From assembly GCA_948567375.1 (NCBI GenBank), contig OX419761.1, positions 27,964,501-28,028,500 on the forward strand: a stretch of 64,000 bases of DNA, read 5' to 3'. Below, piece after piece: positions 41,342-53,879 of this stretch. Position numbers and translations under genes: made by a program. The stretch is from Lunularia cruciata. Lineage: Eukaryota; Streptophyta; Marchantiopsida; Lunulariales; Lunulariaceae. Position 1 is the first letter of the stretch, and each line of letters starts with the position of its first letter. The notes beneath the pieces are model-generated. The model worked only from the letters and a program-made list of their open reading frames with translations. It had not been told where the DNA came from and searched no databases.

Positions 41342-42671
41342 TATGAGTCGGCATGTCTCTCATTCAAGATGAACCTTTGATTGTTATTAGGGTAACGTAC
41401 CATAGACTAAGAGAATAAGGAACCTCAACTCCATCATACTCCTCCAAGGTGCAAGGCATTGTTCTCTAGAGAATTCAAATGAGAGAGATAGTTACAAATG
41501 AAAGGATGATGAGTATCTCTTCACTCCTTGTTTATATACTTGTGAAATATTTATGCACCAAAATTATTAATATCTAACCTCTACTCATTATGATACCCTA
41601 GTATCAAGGAATCATAAGACTGCCGTTTGCGAATAGATGCATGGTATCTATTCAAGATAATATTAAATATACCTCTGATGAAAGCGAATTGATGAATGGT
41701 ATCTATTCAAGATAATATAAAATACTTTGTACTCCTGATCCGATAAAGCGGATCAGGAGTACAAAGTACCAAGGAGTGTCCACGAGCTATGTTGAAAATC
41801 CCTTACTTGAAGCGAAGAAGGCGATAGCGAAGAAAACACAAAGGACGGAAAACCCCGTCAAGCCATACAATGGTGAGACTAAAAGAATGAAACCATTCAC
41901 CATTCTTTAATTCTCTTCTTGTATGGGGCTGAAATTCCACTTTTTAACTTCTCTTGTATTCCTGCATCCCGTATCAAATAACGTTTATCCCGCTTGTTTG
42001 TTTTCTTTTGTTCTTACATCCAGTATGGTAAAGGCTAAGGCCACCAGCAATTACTTACCCTCTCATGGATTCACCTTCGGTTTGAAGTTAATTGTACGCA
42101 ATCCAAAATTGTCTAGTGTGGTGAGAGTGATGTGTTGTTTATGTACCATTAGAGGTTGAGAAGATAAGATTGGAGGAAAGAGATATTGGACAAAAAATGA
42201 CAAATACTTTTTTAACATTTACTAGAGTAAATCAAGTTACTAGGCTAAAAGTCAAGTCAAGTCAAGTCAAAAAGTATAAAGGAATATCCATCTATATGGG
42301 CATATTCCACTAAGCATGTGGTCTTATATTGACCCAACCACTTAGTCAAGGATTCCTTCACATGAGCTATCCTTGGACTATAGAAGAATCCAAAATAAAA
42401 AATCTAGCGAGCCCATGAGTTCTCAACTCTTTCCTCAAAGCCAAACACCTAGGAATAATACCAAGTCAATATACTAGAATCCAAAATAGTGATGCTCATC
42501 TTTTCCACTTCCTCTAAAGTAAGGTCCTCTCTATCTTAGCTATGACTAACTGTAGCTAATCATGATTAATGTAGAACCATCCTTTATCTCTATATAAATA
42601 ATATCTCTCATGTACTTGTAATATCAAACTAAATATCACAATACCACACACATGCACAAATGGATATCACA
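41342..42671 (-). repeat. 3' LTR of element D, with an inserted segment
   Basis: It matches the family II LTR from TATGAGTCGGCATG to TGGATATCACA but is about 640 bp longer. The extra DNA lies between about 41572 and 42215, where the LTR reads from TTACTAATTACC towards AGTAACTCAAG. Confidence 0.8.
41572..42215. other. Hairpin-rich insertion of unknown origin in the D LTR
   Basis: It has no match to the LTR or to the rest of the window. It holds a perfect hairpin (41723-41742 with 41749-41768: 20-bp arms, 6-nt loop). It also has two overlapping nested pairs (CCATACAA 41863-41870 with TTGTATGG 41919-41926; AATGGTGA 41869-41876 with TCACCATT 41897-41904). Two ~40-bp direct units precede these, each containing GGTATCTATTCAAGATAATA, about 56 bp apart. 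I found no clear terminal repeats or target duplication. The frame at 41923-42159 has no known domain. Confidence 0.6.
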
Positions 42672-44300
42672 AGTCAAACTTGTTGCTTGTTTGCCATGCT
42701 CACCACAAATGTTGAAGGTCTAGATGATATCATACTCAACTTCTTTATCAACCTTTCTAACATGACATTCATTTCTTATCCTCCATCAACCAATGCATCA
42801 TTGATGTTGTGACCATTCACTCTCACATCAATCTTGGAAGCATATTCACAAGGCTTCCATGGTGCTGGCTTGGCATCCACCACCCCCATTGATATTGGAG
42901 CTTTTGCCTTCTTCCTCCTCTTGCTCCTTGTAGAATTCAAGCCACCTCTAAGCTCCTTTCTCAAAGTAGAATTCAAAGCAATCAATTGGCCCGTTGTGAT
43001 GTTAGCCTTGTGACTACCAACATCCTCCAAGACATTATAGTTCTATTGTTGCTTTGAAATCAAGAAGTCCTCTATCCCCAACTTCTTTCTTGGAGTCTTT
43101 GTTGTTGATGGTGTTGAAGTGCTTGTGCAAATGTTCTTAGTAGGCATAGGAATATCTTGGCTAAGAGTAAATCCTTGAGAAGAGTGCACATCCTCTGCAA
43201 AACGAGCTCTCTTCTTCTCTTGTGCCAAAAGATCCAAATGAAGACCTTTGGAGTTTGAGCAATCCCCCTTCCCATACTTGCTCTCAACTTTATCTATGGA
43301 TGTTATTCCCTTACCTTTTTTGGATTAGGAGCCACTTGGGTTTCATTTCCTTCCTCTTTCCCTCTATTGGCTCCTTCATAACCACTTCTTCCATGGTAAG
43401 TGAAATTTGGGCAATTCCTTTGGAATGGCCTCTTCTTCCACAACCAAAACAATTTCTATTATTGAAATTGTTGGCTGGTTGGCCTCCTCTATATGAATAG
43501 TTCCCATAAATCCTAGGCCCTCTCCCTATATTCTTATCGACCTCTCTCTTCTCCCATAGTTGCAATACATTGATCTTGAGATTTGCAAATTGTTCAGTGA
43601 TAGTTTGAAGTGGATCCTTGGGTAAGGGTGCAAGAACTGGAGCAACTACTACTTGTGGTGCAACCCTTGTCATCAAAGTATCAGAAGTTCAACCATAATT
43701 GTAACCTTGAGAGGATGCACAACCTCCTTCACCACCAAATCAATCTCATCTCCTTCCAAACTCTCCTCCATACAAATTTTAATGGTGATAGCTTCAACCT
43801 CAAAAGAAGGTTTCTCATATCTCACATTGCTTCTAATTTGTGGTCTCAAACCCTCCCACAAAATTATTGGTGAGCATGGCCCCTATGCCAATCATAGAAG
43901 TCTCTTCATCATCCACACCCTTCCTCAACACTATGCAAAATTTGGACTCTAACTTTTCCACTCTTTCCACATAGACTCTCACTTTCTCTCCATCTCCTTG
44001 TTTGAGAAAGGTAACCTCACTCATCAATCTCTCATAACTCTCATATGGAAAAAGTTCTCAATGAGTGCAGAAGTCAAACTCTCCTAAGACTCTTCTTGCA
44101 CATCCCTCTTCTCTCTCTATTGGTATTCTAACGCATACCATGTAAGTGTTGCATCCTCAAAGAAATCTGGTCATAATGAGGCCCACTCATTCTTCCTCCA
44201 CTCATTTTTTCTTATGAAAGCTCTCTTGAAATCTCTCACAAAGGCCTCCACATCTTCTCTATCCTTGCCAAAGAAAATAGGAAGTTTTCCCATCTTAACC
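42672..44300 (-). pseudogene. Element D gag and start of protease
   Basis: Minus-strand pieces match element C. They include gag (M-S-E-V-T-F-L-K-Q-G-D-G-E-K-V near 44025-43960), the CCHC knuckle C-F-G-C-G-R-R-G-H (near 43460-43420), the basic linker and protease start A-L-V-D-G-G (near 42785). Stops and frameshifts break it in many places, and pol is gone beyond the protease start. Confidence 0.8.
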
Positions 44301-44610
44301 TCTCACTATCTTTCTTTTCTCTCAATTTTTCTTTTTCTTTTTTCTTTTCTCTCACTCTATAACTAATAGAGTATATATATGACTAACACCATTTGAGAGT
44401 AATCCATCCTAGAGAACACAAAAGGTTCAGGTTACTCCAAGATTTCTATAGCAACATCAAATCCTAGAGTGCATATTAATAGAACACTCATGGATAGTTT
44501 GTCCATCAGTTGAAAGATTATCTCCATCACTAATCTTGAGAACTAGTTGATGAAGGTGATAGTATTTCTATAGCTGTCCTAAGACTCTCTCCAAGATCCT
44601 TCACCAAAGT

Positions 44611-45820
44611 CTACATAAGTAATTTTACTCCACTACACTCATGTCCTTTTGGAAGTACTTCAACTCCACAAACCTCACATAACTCCTTGGTCTTAGATCT
44701 TCTCACTTCCAATCTTGGTGAAGAAAGACCAACATGAAAACCCAAGTCAAGTAATCCTCTCCTTTCCCTCAATCTCTTGTTCTTTGAGGTCAATGGACAT
44801 GAACTTGCCTTATGTCCCTTCTCTCCACATAGAAAGCACTTAGACACACTCTTTCCTCCAAGTGGTGTAGGTTTTTGGATCCTCTCAAGACTCTCTTCAA
44901 ATTCTATTCTAAACTCTCTTTTCCTCAAATCCATCCCTAAAATCACCTTAAACCCTTGTGGAACCTTTCATAGTCTCAATTTCCACTCTTGATGACCTTC
45001 CATGTTCCCAAGATGAATCTAAACACTCAAATATGTTTTTTGTTGCTCTCAAACTCCTCATGCATGAGATCTCAACTCTACAAAATTGTCCCTTCTGTAC
45101 AATGCCACTCAAATCTCTCAACTTGTATGTCACAATCCTCTAAAATTTTCACATGTGATCAAAACTCCAAGGCATCCCTCCTTGCAAAATTTCAGGTTTT
45201 TTCATCAAGCCATTTGGCCTAGATACCTTTCTATTCAACACACATATTTCATATTTGGTCTAAAAACCACCCCACTCACTTTAAAAACTCATAACTCCTT
45301 GTGCAAGAATGATCTCTCTCTAATTTGTAAGTCAGCAGGTAGGATACAATGCAATAAATTTTCTTGAAAATTTTCAAGACAATCCATTGAAAATTGAAGA
45401 AATGACAGACTCTATACAATTTTCCAGAGAGCATGCAGATGTGAGAATAGTTTACCCTATCAACTTTCAAAAATTCAAGCCTAGTGTGCATAATAGCTCT
45501 CACAATAATTTCAAGTGTAACAACTGAAAGATAAACCAAGCTATCATGTATAGAAATTTTAAGTCCAGATCTCAAACTTGAGATTTTGTCCAAAATCTCC
45601 TTAATCTCCAAAATCTGTAATCTACCTCACACAATCTCCCCAAATACTCTCAAGTATACAAGATGTACAAAATCACCTCCAAGATATCATTATGAAATAC
45701 AAGGTATAAAAATGGGTCCAAGTTCTCTAACATAAGTTCAACACTCTCGTCCCCTAAAGTTCTCTCCAAGTGAGCTCTCATAGCCTCCTTCTGTCTAATA
45801 TAGAATTGTACGCGGAACAT
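44611..45820 (-). pseudogene. Element D extra gene (ORF0)
   Basis: Exon 1 (45820-45677) is again 144 bp, from ATG to ..N-D-I-L-E, followed by a GTGATT donor. The acceptor TTTAG lies at 45019-45023, and exon 2 begins at 45018 in phase. Exon 2 keeps C-F-L-C-G-E-K-G-H-K-A-S-S-C and C-E-V-C-x8-H-E-C. A stop early in exon 2 (near 44970) and others show decay. Confidence 0.55.
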
Positions 45821-45861
45821 TATCTTGCCTTCTAGAGAGGTCCCGACAATGGAACCCAAAA

Positions 45862-46552
45862 TGTGAGCCGGCCTGTCTCTCACTCAGGATGAACCTTTGA
45901 TGGCTATTATGGTAGCACACCATGGACAAAGAAGGTAAGGAACCACAACTCCATCATACTCTTCCAAGGCTAACACTCCAAGACTCAAGACATTGTTCAC
46001 TAGAGAACTCAATGAAAGAGAGATAGTTGCAAATGAAAGGATGATGAGTACCTCCTCACTCCTTGTTTATATACTTGTGAAATAGTTACACACTAAAGTT
46101 ACTATTTACCATAGTAATTCAAGTTACTAGGCTAAAAGTCAAGTCAAGTCAAAAAGTATAAAGGAATATCCATCTATATGGGCATATTCCACTAAGCATG
46201 TGGTCTTATCTTGACCCAACCACTTAGTCAAGGATTCCTTCACATGGGCTATCCTTAGACTATAGAAGAATCCAAAATAAAAAATCTAGTGAGCCTATGA
46301 GTTCTCAACTCTTTCCTCGAAGCCAAACACCTAGGAATAATACCAAGTCAACATACTAGAATCCAAAATAGTGGTGCTCATCTTTTCCACTTCCTCTAAA
46401 GTAAGGTCCTCTCTATCTTAGCTATGACTAACTGTAGCTAATCATGATGAATATAGAACCATCCTTTATCTCTATATAAATAATATATCTCACGTACTTG
46501 TAATACCAAACTAAATTTCATAATACCACACACATGCACCATGGGTGTTACA
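45862..46552 (-). repeat. 5' LTR of element D
   Basis: It is 691 bp and reads TGTGAGCCGGCC to GGGTGTTACA on the plus strand. It shares several variants with the D 3' LTR that C and E lack (for example TCAAGTCAAGTCAAAAAGTA). Confidence 0.88.
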
Positions 46553-48860
46553 AATCATAATCTCCATATTAAGATGGGCAAGGATAGTGATTAACAAGAA
46601 CTTAATTTGAGAACAAGAATTAATTTGAGATGGGCTTAAATTAATTTGCGATGGGCTCAAATTAATTTGTAATACTCTTCTTGTCAAGTACAAGATTCTC
46701 TCTAGAACTTGTTGTGTGCTAGATTTCTATTAAGTCCATGATTCTCTTGTAAAACGTTGCTAAAAAAATGGGATAATATCGGGACAAGACTCGGTGATTG
46801 CCCTTTCAAAACTTGGCTGAAATGGTTACTATTGGACCATTTGCGTTTGGCCCATCATCTAAAAGATAGAGGATAGATATATGCATATTGGAGCAGATGC
46901 CATTGGTAGAACTGACCGGGAACCCACACCATCACTATGTCTTTACAACAATGATATCTCTCTAGGACCAACTCCTTATGAAAGTTTATGAGAGTTTTCT
47001 TCTCATGAACAAAGAGTAGGTGGCGGGGAGCAAGTGAGCAAGCCAACTCTGATCAAATTTTGCAATTGCTTGGCATTCCATTGGGGAATCCACCCAACAC
47101 AATTCATGGATTTCAATGCAGTCCAAGAGTTCAAAGACTTCAATCCCAAAAATGACTCCTACCACATATGACCTTCCTTCTATCATCCAAATGAGGAGTC
47201 CTTTGCTCATGTTTTACTCCATTCCCCTATTCCTCAATTCTTAGCAAGTGGTGACCATCGAGACTAGTTTTGTGATTTATTTGTGATTGTCTCCTTTGTA
47301 ACATGCAAGATTTTAGCTTCCCCTCCTCCTTCTGTATTTTGCTAGCACATTGCACCGGTCTAAATCACTTAAAAGCTATTTGTTTGTTAGGTGTATGTCA
47401 CCTCTTAGCTTTTTCAAAAAAGATACATGGTATTCACCCTATAGCTATTTGGAATGTTTTCCTAAGTCTAGTCTCAAGTACCACTTGCTTAGCATTGTTA
47501 TTCCGGTTCATTTTTTTTGTTTCCACATCAATTTGTGATGGGTATTACAAGTAGTTGCAAGACAGGTATTGTATGCATTTGAGCTTCCCTAGACATCCAA
47601 GTGTATGTCATTTGTTGTCCAACTTTGTTTTGTGCTCTCCATTTTGGTAGGGGATCAAATTCCTCTCTTGATCCCCTTTGTACAACTAGATGATTCCATA
47701 TGTGCGACCTTGGAAAGACAAAAGAGACAAGGTTTATGACAAAAGAGAAGTGTTATGTAGAGGCCAATGTGGTCAAGTTTTTATTGACCATGTACAGTAG
47801 TAGAGTAGAGGTAATGGATGGCATCAACAGCGGTAGCTGAAAAGATGATTGGTATGTTAAGAACTACGCAAAAGATATGTTAATAACTACACAAAAGCAT
47901 AAGAAAGGAGAGAGGTAGCTTTAGATAGACAAAAGTGAAGTACTAGTATCTATACATGGGGAAAGGTCCCCCCATGTTTAGATTCTAGAATCCTCCATCA
48001 TGCAGGCTTGATAAGGGACAAGACAGCCTTGAATCTGGCAGCAATGAGTTGGAAAGTCATGGGACAAATTTGGTTGAAAGGCGTTGACAGGTGAAGTGGT
48101 CTGCACAAAGAAGATTAGTGTTGGTTTAATGATGTTTAAAATTCTGATCATCTTCTGAGTGAATTTTGTGACAAGAAGAAGAACTATCCATATGAGAAAA
48201 GAGATTTGCAGCAGTGATGACAAAACAAATAGATATTAAAAACAAGGCAGTCCCGTAAGGCAGTGCCCAACAGGCAGAAAGGAGCGCATTTCAAATGAGG
48301 AGCCAAACAACCAACATGATATTATTTGCAGAAAAAGGTCCGGTGTTCGATATTAGTTATACCATGATCTACATGGAGATGGCTTCTACTTGTAGCCATT
48401 GAAAGTAGGCAAAAAGCTATGATGACAAAAGACGGAGACCAGGCAGCTTTGAATCTGACAAAGTACACATGACAAAGTTAGAGGGGGGGGGGGGAGGAGA
48501 GAGATCATGGATCAGGTGGACACACTTCTATGGCTTTGTTGTTACACCTTGGTTAGATACCCATCATCCAACCACAAGGGAGTTCATGCAAATAGCATCT
48601 GCCTAAATACATGCTAAAGAGATTCTCTAGAGTGCCAATAGTTACCATAGCTCACTACAGAACTTTACAAGAGGTTGTGGCAATGTTTCTATAATATCTA
48701 TTTCCATCCTTTTAAGATCTTTCTTGTACCCATAACTTGGGCCTTTGGATGATGGAGTTTGATTCTTGTTGGCTTTCACATTGAATCTAAAGACCTCTGT
48801 TTATGAGTTTATACTCATAATTATAAGGTTTACATTCCATATACAATACTTGCTCCTTTG
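46553..48860. other. Old DNA with one unidentified coding remnant
   Basis: Near 46615-46672 a ~22-bp unit (attaatttg-n-gatgggct) repeats about two and a half times. On the minus strand 47210-46855 reads as protein in two overlapping frames (MSKGLLIWMIEG, PMECQAIAKFD, then HLLFVHEKKTLINFH, VWVPGQFYQWHLLQ), which suggests one frameshift; I do not recognise it. A run of 12 G lies at 48483-48494. Nothing else can be supported. Confidence 0.4.
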
Positions 48861-48864
48861 TAAT

Positions 48865-49925
48865 TCCAACCAAGGTTCTAGTTCTCAGTAAAAGGTTTGA
48901 GGGTATTAGGCACCCTCCAAGAGTGGATGAGTTTTTAGTTTATTTATCTTAGACACTTTGGTTCAAGCTATAGACCATGCTCATCTACTCTCTCATTTGG
49001 GGAACACATATGTGACTTACTCCATCCTCATAAGTTGTGATGTCCCTAGGCATCATATCAATCACTTACTTACCCACCCACAAAGGTACTCTTACCTCAT
49101 TCTCCATGCCTTAGATAGTCCATACACCACACTTTCTCCACTCTACTAAGGTCATGTATGTTCACACAACTACCAAAAAGGTGATAAAGACTACAAATAA
49201 CTCTCCCTTTGGCCATAAGAGGATGTGGTTTCATATTCAAAGAGGCTATTGCAACGATAACATATCTAAGAGCATGGGCACTAGTGGCTTCTCTATGCCA
49301 AAGAGGTTCTTATGCAAGGATAGCTCTTTTTACTAGCATATTTCTTGAGAGTAGAATTAAGCATTGATGATTCCCAAACATCTCTTTGGTTAACTCATGA
49401 TCTATTGCCAAATTTGATACACACAACTTACCCTTTGTTCATTGACTTTGCATCCCTAGACTTTAGGGAGATTCAAGTGTATCTCAATGAGCATATGCAC
49501 ACTCATTCCCTTACAATCCTAGTGAATTCACCTTTCCTTGATAGGGGTATAATTCTCTTACTGAGAGAAAATTTCTAGAGCTTGGCTCCTTGTCTCCCTA
49601 TTAATTGAGGAATTTAGTTTCACATTCAAGGAGTTTTGCATAAGATTGATGACAAGAATATCAAAGTGGAACTCTCAAGTGAAGGAAATTTCAAATGCCA
49701 AATCCCAAATGTGAGCTTGGGCTTTGGTATTTATAAGCAACTTAGATACAAAGCTCCCAAGAAGATTCCTTCTTAAAGTCATATTTCTTGGAGTGCAAGC
49801 TAAGCTAGCCTTTTATTTGGCATATAAGCTAAGCTAACCTAACCTTCAACTTGGCATACAATTTCATAATCCTTGGAAAGATCTTAGATGCTTCTCACCA
49901 AGAAGCTTCCTAGATGCTTCAAGAA
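48865..49925. repeat. Dispersed repeat also present at 35650-36440, partly inverted
   Basis: 48865-49330 matches 35650-36080 in reverse orientation (for example 'tagatgagcatg' and its complement, and 'gtgaaaccacatcc' and its complement). 49670-49925 matches 36190-36440 in the same orientation ('ggtatttataagcaac', 'caagctaagct'). No coding function is visible. Confidence 0.65.
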
Positions 49926-50559
49926 CAAGAATGTTACATATTTCCCCACTACTAGTTGATGACATCCTTGAAATCTTCAAACTTGAGCGTAGTATATTTT
50001 GCATTTTGGAGATGAGAAATGGGCTCAAATGTGGTATGGTGAAAAGAATACACTTTCTAAAGGATTATATGTTCACTTTATCATTCCTTATCATTTTGAG
50101 ACAACCTTTTGATACAAATTCCTAGAGTTTGCAAAGAACTCAAGCTAAGTTTTGGACAAAAATACACTCTTTTAGTATTTATCAAACTATTTTCTGATAA
50201 AAAAAATTGGTAAAATTTCTATCATTAGATCTAGACAAGGATATTTTATGTTTTTAATTAAGAAGATGGCTTCAAATAGTATAATTTACATAGGATATTT
50301 CTTTGTGAATCATATGGAGTTGCAAAGGGGGACATACCTCTTCTCATTGATTGGAAGGAGCGAGTTGCTTTAGAGATTGAGCATCCAACCAATGTTGGAT
50401 ATTCTTGCCTTATCTTTAGAATCAAAAGAAGAAGAAAAAAGAATACTTTTGGTAGAACTATAAGCAACCACATTGGATATTTGATGTGCAAGTATATGGT
50501 CAATTTTTTATTCTTCATTATCACTAATAGAGATTGAGAAAGGAAGGGCTATGTACAAA

Positions 50560-50750
50560 TAGAAAAAGAAAGTGTCAAAAACAAAGGATTCTAACTTTGA
50601 GACATGGAAGATAGGATGGATCTTCATGTTACTAGGAAGAGCAACTTTGTAATTGATAGACAAATATTCTAGAAAATATCAAAAGGACCTATCTATGATA
50701 GGATTTAGATAAGGCAAGGTGCCAAATAGTTTGCAAAGTGCTTTCTAAAA
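50560..50750 (-). pseudogene. Gypsy integrase C-terminal remnant
   Basis: The minus strand reads N-P-I-I-D-R-S-F, then YFLEYLSINYKVALPSNMKIHPIFHVSKLESF. This corresponds to the G-P-F..I..Y-x-L-x-L-P..M-K-I-H-P-V-F-H-V-S module of chromovirus integrases, as in elements A and B but diverged. The flanks on both sides are not readable. Confidence 0.65.
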
Positions 50751-51359
50751 TCTACCAATGAATTGAGTATCACAATCAAAGGAATGGGAAAGGCTCTTGC
50801 CTCAATCATACTCAAGGATAGTCATTGGGTATGAAGAGGACCATCAGAATGGAACTTTCTCTAATATCATTGGGCTGGGGTCTTCATGTCCAATCATTGG
50901 TTTGGGGACTTCCTATTAGATCATTGGATTAGAACTACCCCAATACCACTCAAGTATAACCACCTTGATACCATTTGCTTAGTACACCCTTGGTCACAAG
51001 TACACTTTTCCATGTAGGCCTTTAATCAGAAGTCAATCACCCACATTGGCAACCATATAAATGAGGTAATGCCACTCATGCCAACACACTATTTTGGTAA
51101 GTTTCTACCCATGTGGCACTTCACACACAAGGTAACAATGAAATTTCACTACTAGTGCCCATCAAGTTACAAAATGCTTGAATGTTGGGTATAAGTGCAT
51201 AGCCTTAGGAGGAGGTGAGTTTAGTCAATCAAATTCATGCAAGCATTGCCAATCAGTGCAAGAATAAATGAGAGGAATTACAAGTTGAACACAATCACCT
51301 AATTGTGGAATCCTATTACCCAAAAGTAGAACAAGGTCTCAACTTGGCTTAATTTTTCT

Positions 51360-52830
51360 AATTCCAACCTTAATTTTGAAACTCTAAATTATGCTCAAGT
51401 CCTGATTATTGCATATTTTATGGTCATAATTTGGCCCAAGGATTAATGTAACATAGTAGGGAACACATTAAGAAGTTACAATTTTTTCATGCATGACTTC
51501 AAATTAGAGATTTGATATTTGACAGTAGTTGTATATAGAATTGCTCCATTGAGCTTATGATAGTATTTCCAATAGAGTTTTCTACACCAGATTTCACTTT
51601 CTCTAAACCTTGGGCTAACCAAATTTTATGTAGTACTTCTTTATGCTCTTGTCTAAATATTTGTAAAGTTTGATGGCTTAATCTAACTCCAATTCATAGA
51701 TATGGATCAATTCCCAAGCTAGGCTAACTTTTGAGCTCTAAAGATCCAAGTATACTTGATCCAAAACCCCTTAATTCTCTATTTAAAAAATTTACGTGAA
51801 ACCTTTGCACAAAGCTACAAGACTTGACCATCAACAATGCTAATTTGTTCATTGTCCAATTCTAACCAAAACTTGAGAAGTGATCCAAATTGGACCATCA
51901 TCATCTTCCCAACACCTTGATTTTCCAATACTCCAACTTCAATTAATCAAATCAGATCTAGAAGCAACTCAAAATTAAAATTTCTTGAGCTTAGCACAAC
52001 TTGCATTTTGTCTTTTTTCTAACCCTATTAGTAGATCATCAAAGGCTATTACAAAATGCTCAAAATATTCCAATTTATGTGCTTGGGTATGAATTTTATA
52101 CCATTGCTTCAATCAATCATATCCCACTTAGAATTTGCTCAAACCCCTTGATTTTTATTTTCAAACTATAGCCTATCATTTCTTCTCTCTAACCATGGTA
52201 TTTTCTCCTTGAATGCTCTTCCTAAGGTCCTCAAAAGTAAAAAATTCTAGACTTGACATGTTGGGAATCCAATTTCTTGCTCTTTTGTTGCTTGGTGATT
52301 TCTCTTGTTAACATATGGACCCCAAAACTTCACCTTTAAGCCCTTGAGCAAAATTAAGTCCCTTTTCCTCTACAAAAATGCATAAATTTCAAGTTCCAAC
52401 CCTATCCATCATGCCAGTTACATCACGGAAGCCATAAATGCAAACCCAAAATGTACTAGCATCCAAGCTCAAAAGTGATCATGGTGCAAAAAAATTCAGT
52501 ATGGTGAGAAGATTAGGAGTGTAGAACATCTCTAGTTCAAAGTCTTCTTCCCATGCTCTACTACAACTCTCACTTTTTAATGCACTCCTCCCACTCAAGA
52601 CTCCTAAGACTAAACATCTTTCCCACCTTCTTCATCAAGTCTACACCACATGTATACATCAAAGCCCTTGACAAGAACAAGATTGTAATCCATGTGGCTA
52701 ATCACTTAAATTTACATAAATTGGCCTCACATGGCAAGAGCTCAACTGTGTGATTTGTTGTACAATCCACTCAATAATATGGAGAATAACAACATTAAAC
52801 TAATTTTTATTGGTTATGTACGCCACAACA
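51360..52830 (-). repeat. Family IV LTR-like repeat, second copy
   Basis: It aligns with 10440-11577 plus 33109-33310, with gaps (about 52470-52620 has no clear partner). Its right end CCACAACA at 52830 is followed by TGTCATCCACCCTTCC, whose reverse complement contains a polypurine-like GGAAGGGTGGA. An integrase on the same strand follows. It is therefore probably the 3' LTR of a minus-strand gypsy element. Confidence 0.55.
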
Positions 52831-52921
52831 TGTCATCCACCCTTCCTAAACTTATTTATCCTTTGGTATACATCCCCAACCAGATTATAGATTGTGGTTG
52901 GAATCATACCACCTCCTCATC

Positions 52922-53720
52922 TAGTTAGTCTCTTCATCTCTAGCACTAGATCTTCATCTTGGAACCAAAAGAGATCAAACCCTTTGCTAACTTCCTCCAT
53001 GTTCAAACTCTTTTCTTGTTGTTTGAAGAGCTTGATGCACTTGCCCGCTATTAAAACCTTAAGTTTGCTTCTATTTAGCTCTCAAATAGAGTAAGTGGCT
53101 TTATCAAGCAAACCAACAACCACATGAGGTCCAAACCAATGCTTTGAGAATTTTCTCATAGCACTATGTTGGTTATCTAGACTACTATTATGGATTAGTA
53201 CCCAATCTTCTTCTTGAATATTTTTGGTGTCAAGTAATATCATTTGTCAAATCCATCCTTATTCCCTAGATGTGCTTTCTTAAGCCTCTCAATTGCTAGC
53301 TCAATATCCATTGGCTTTTTCTCCAATTGATGAATCTAGAGCAACAAGAGATCTATTGTAGACATTTGATCTTCCCAAGGCAAGACACTCTAATTAGGTG
53401 TTTGCTCCTTTATGGGCACAATAGGTTTTACCCTTACATCAACTCCACATGCATGTAACTAGTTACAAAACTATGAGTCTGTGCAATCTTCCCATAGAGC
53501 AAATGGTAAGAGCCTTGGCTATTGTCTCACTCTCCCTCGGTATGTTGGCAGAATGGTTTTCACAAGAGGAGGATGCCCTTGCTCACTCTTGGCCTTCCCC
53601 TCTACATTGTAGGCCATAGTAAGAACCAATCTAACTCCACACCTCTCAAAGAGAGCCTTGGCTTCATGGGTCATAGATTTAGCTTGTCATGCCATTTGTA
53701 GTGTCATATCTAGATTTCTT
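52922..53720 (-). pseudogene. Gypsy integrase remnant next to the family IV repeat
   Basis: Minus-strand pieces follow the usual integrase order. First is the end of the core (A-K-A-L-F-E-R-C-G-V then LPFALWEDCTDS), then SVLPWEDQMST and the linker DIELAIERLKKAHLGNKDGFD. Next are D-W-V-L-I-H-N-S-S-L-D and HWFGPHVVVGLLDKATYSI, then LKVLIAGKCIKLFKQQ. A stop ends the frame at about 52925. Several stops and frameshifts break it. This type differs from the family I and II integrases here. Confidence 0.7.
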
Positions 53721-53879
53721 GAACACTGGAGTTGCAGTGATAGTAGTTAGAGGTATTTCAGCAGTTTCTAATAGATTACTTCCCGACGGTCAGATTTTTT
53801 GTTTGAGATACTGACTTCATGGTGGGGCCCACCGTCACTTTGCATTGTTTGCACTATCGAGTGTGCTATCAGCGGGACC

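Larger units (their letters stand above)
41342..46552 (-). mobile_element. Element D: family II, deleted and decayed, minus strand
   Basis: The LTRs are at 41342-42671 (3', enlarged by an insertion) and 45862-46552 (5'). Between them, reading right to left, are the primer-site block, the extra gene ORF0, gag and the start of protease. RT, RNase H and integrase are absent: protease sequence abuts the 3' LTR at 42671/42672. Stops and small indels are frequent. No direct target duplication is found. Confidence 0.85.

Noticed and set aside
41923-42159. Open frame in the hairpin-rich insertion
   Set aside because: 78 codons with low similarity to anything I know and no good context for a start codon.
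48483-48494. Run of 12 G as a regulatory G-quadruplex
   Set aside because: A single homopolymer run is more simply explained by slippage; no other G tracts surround it.
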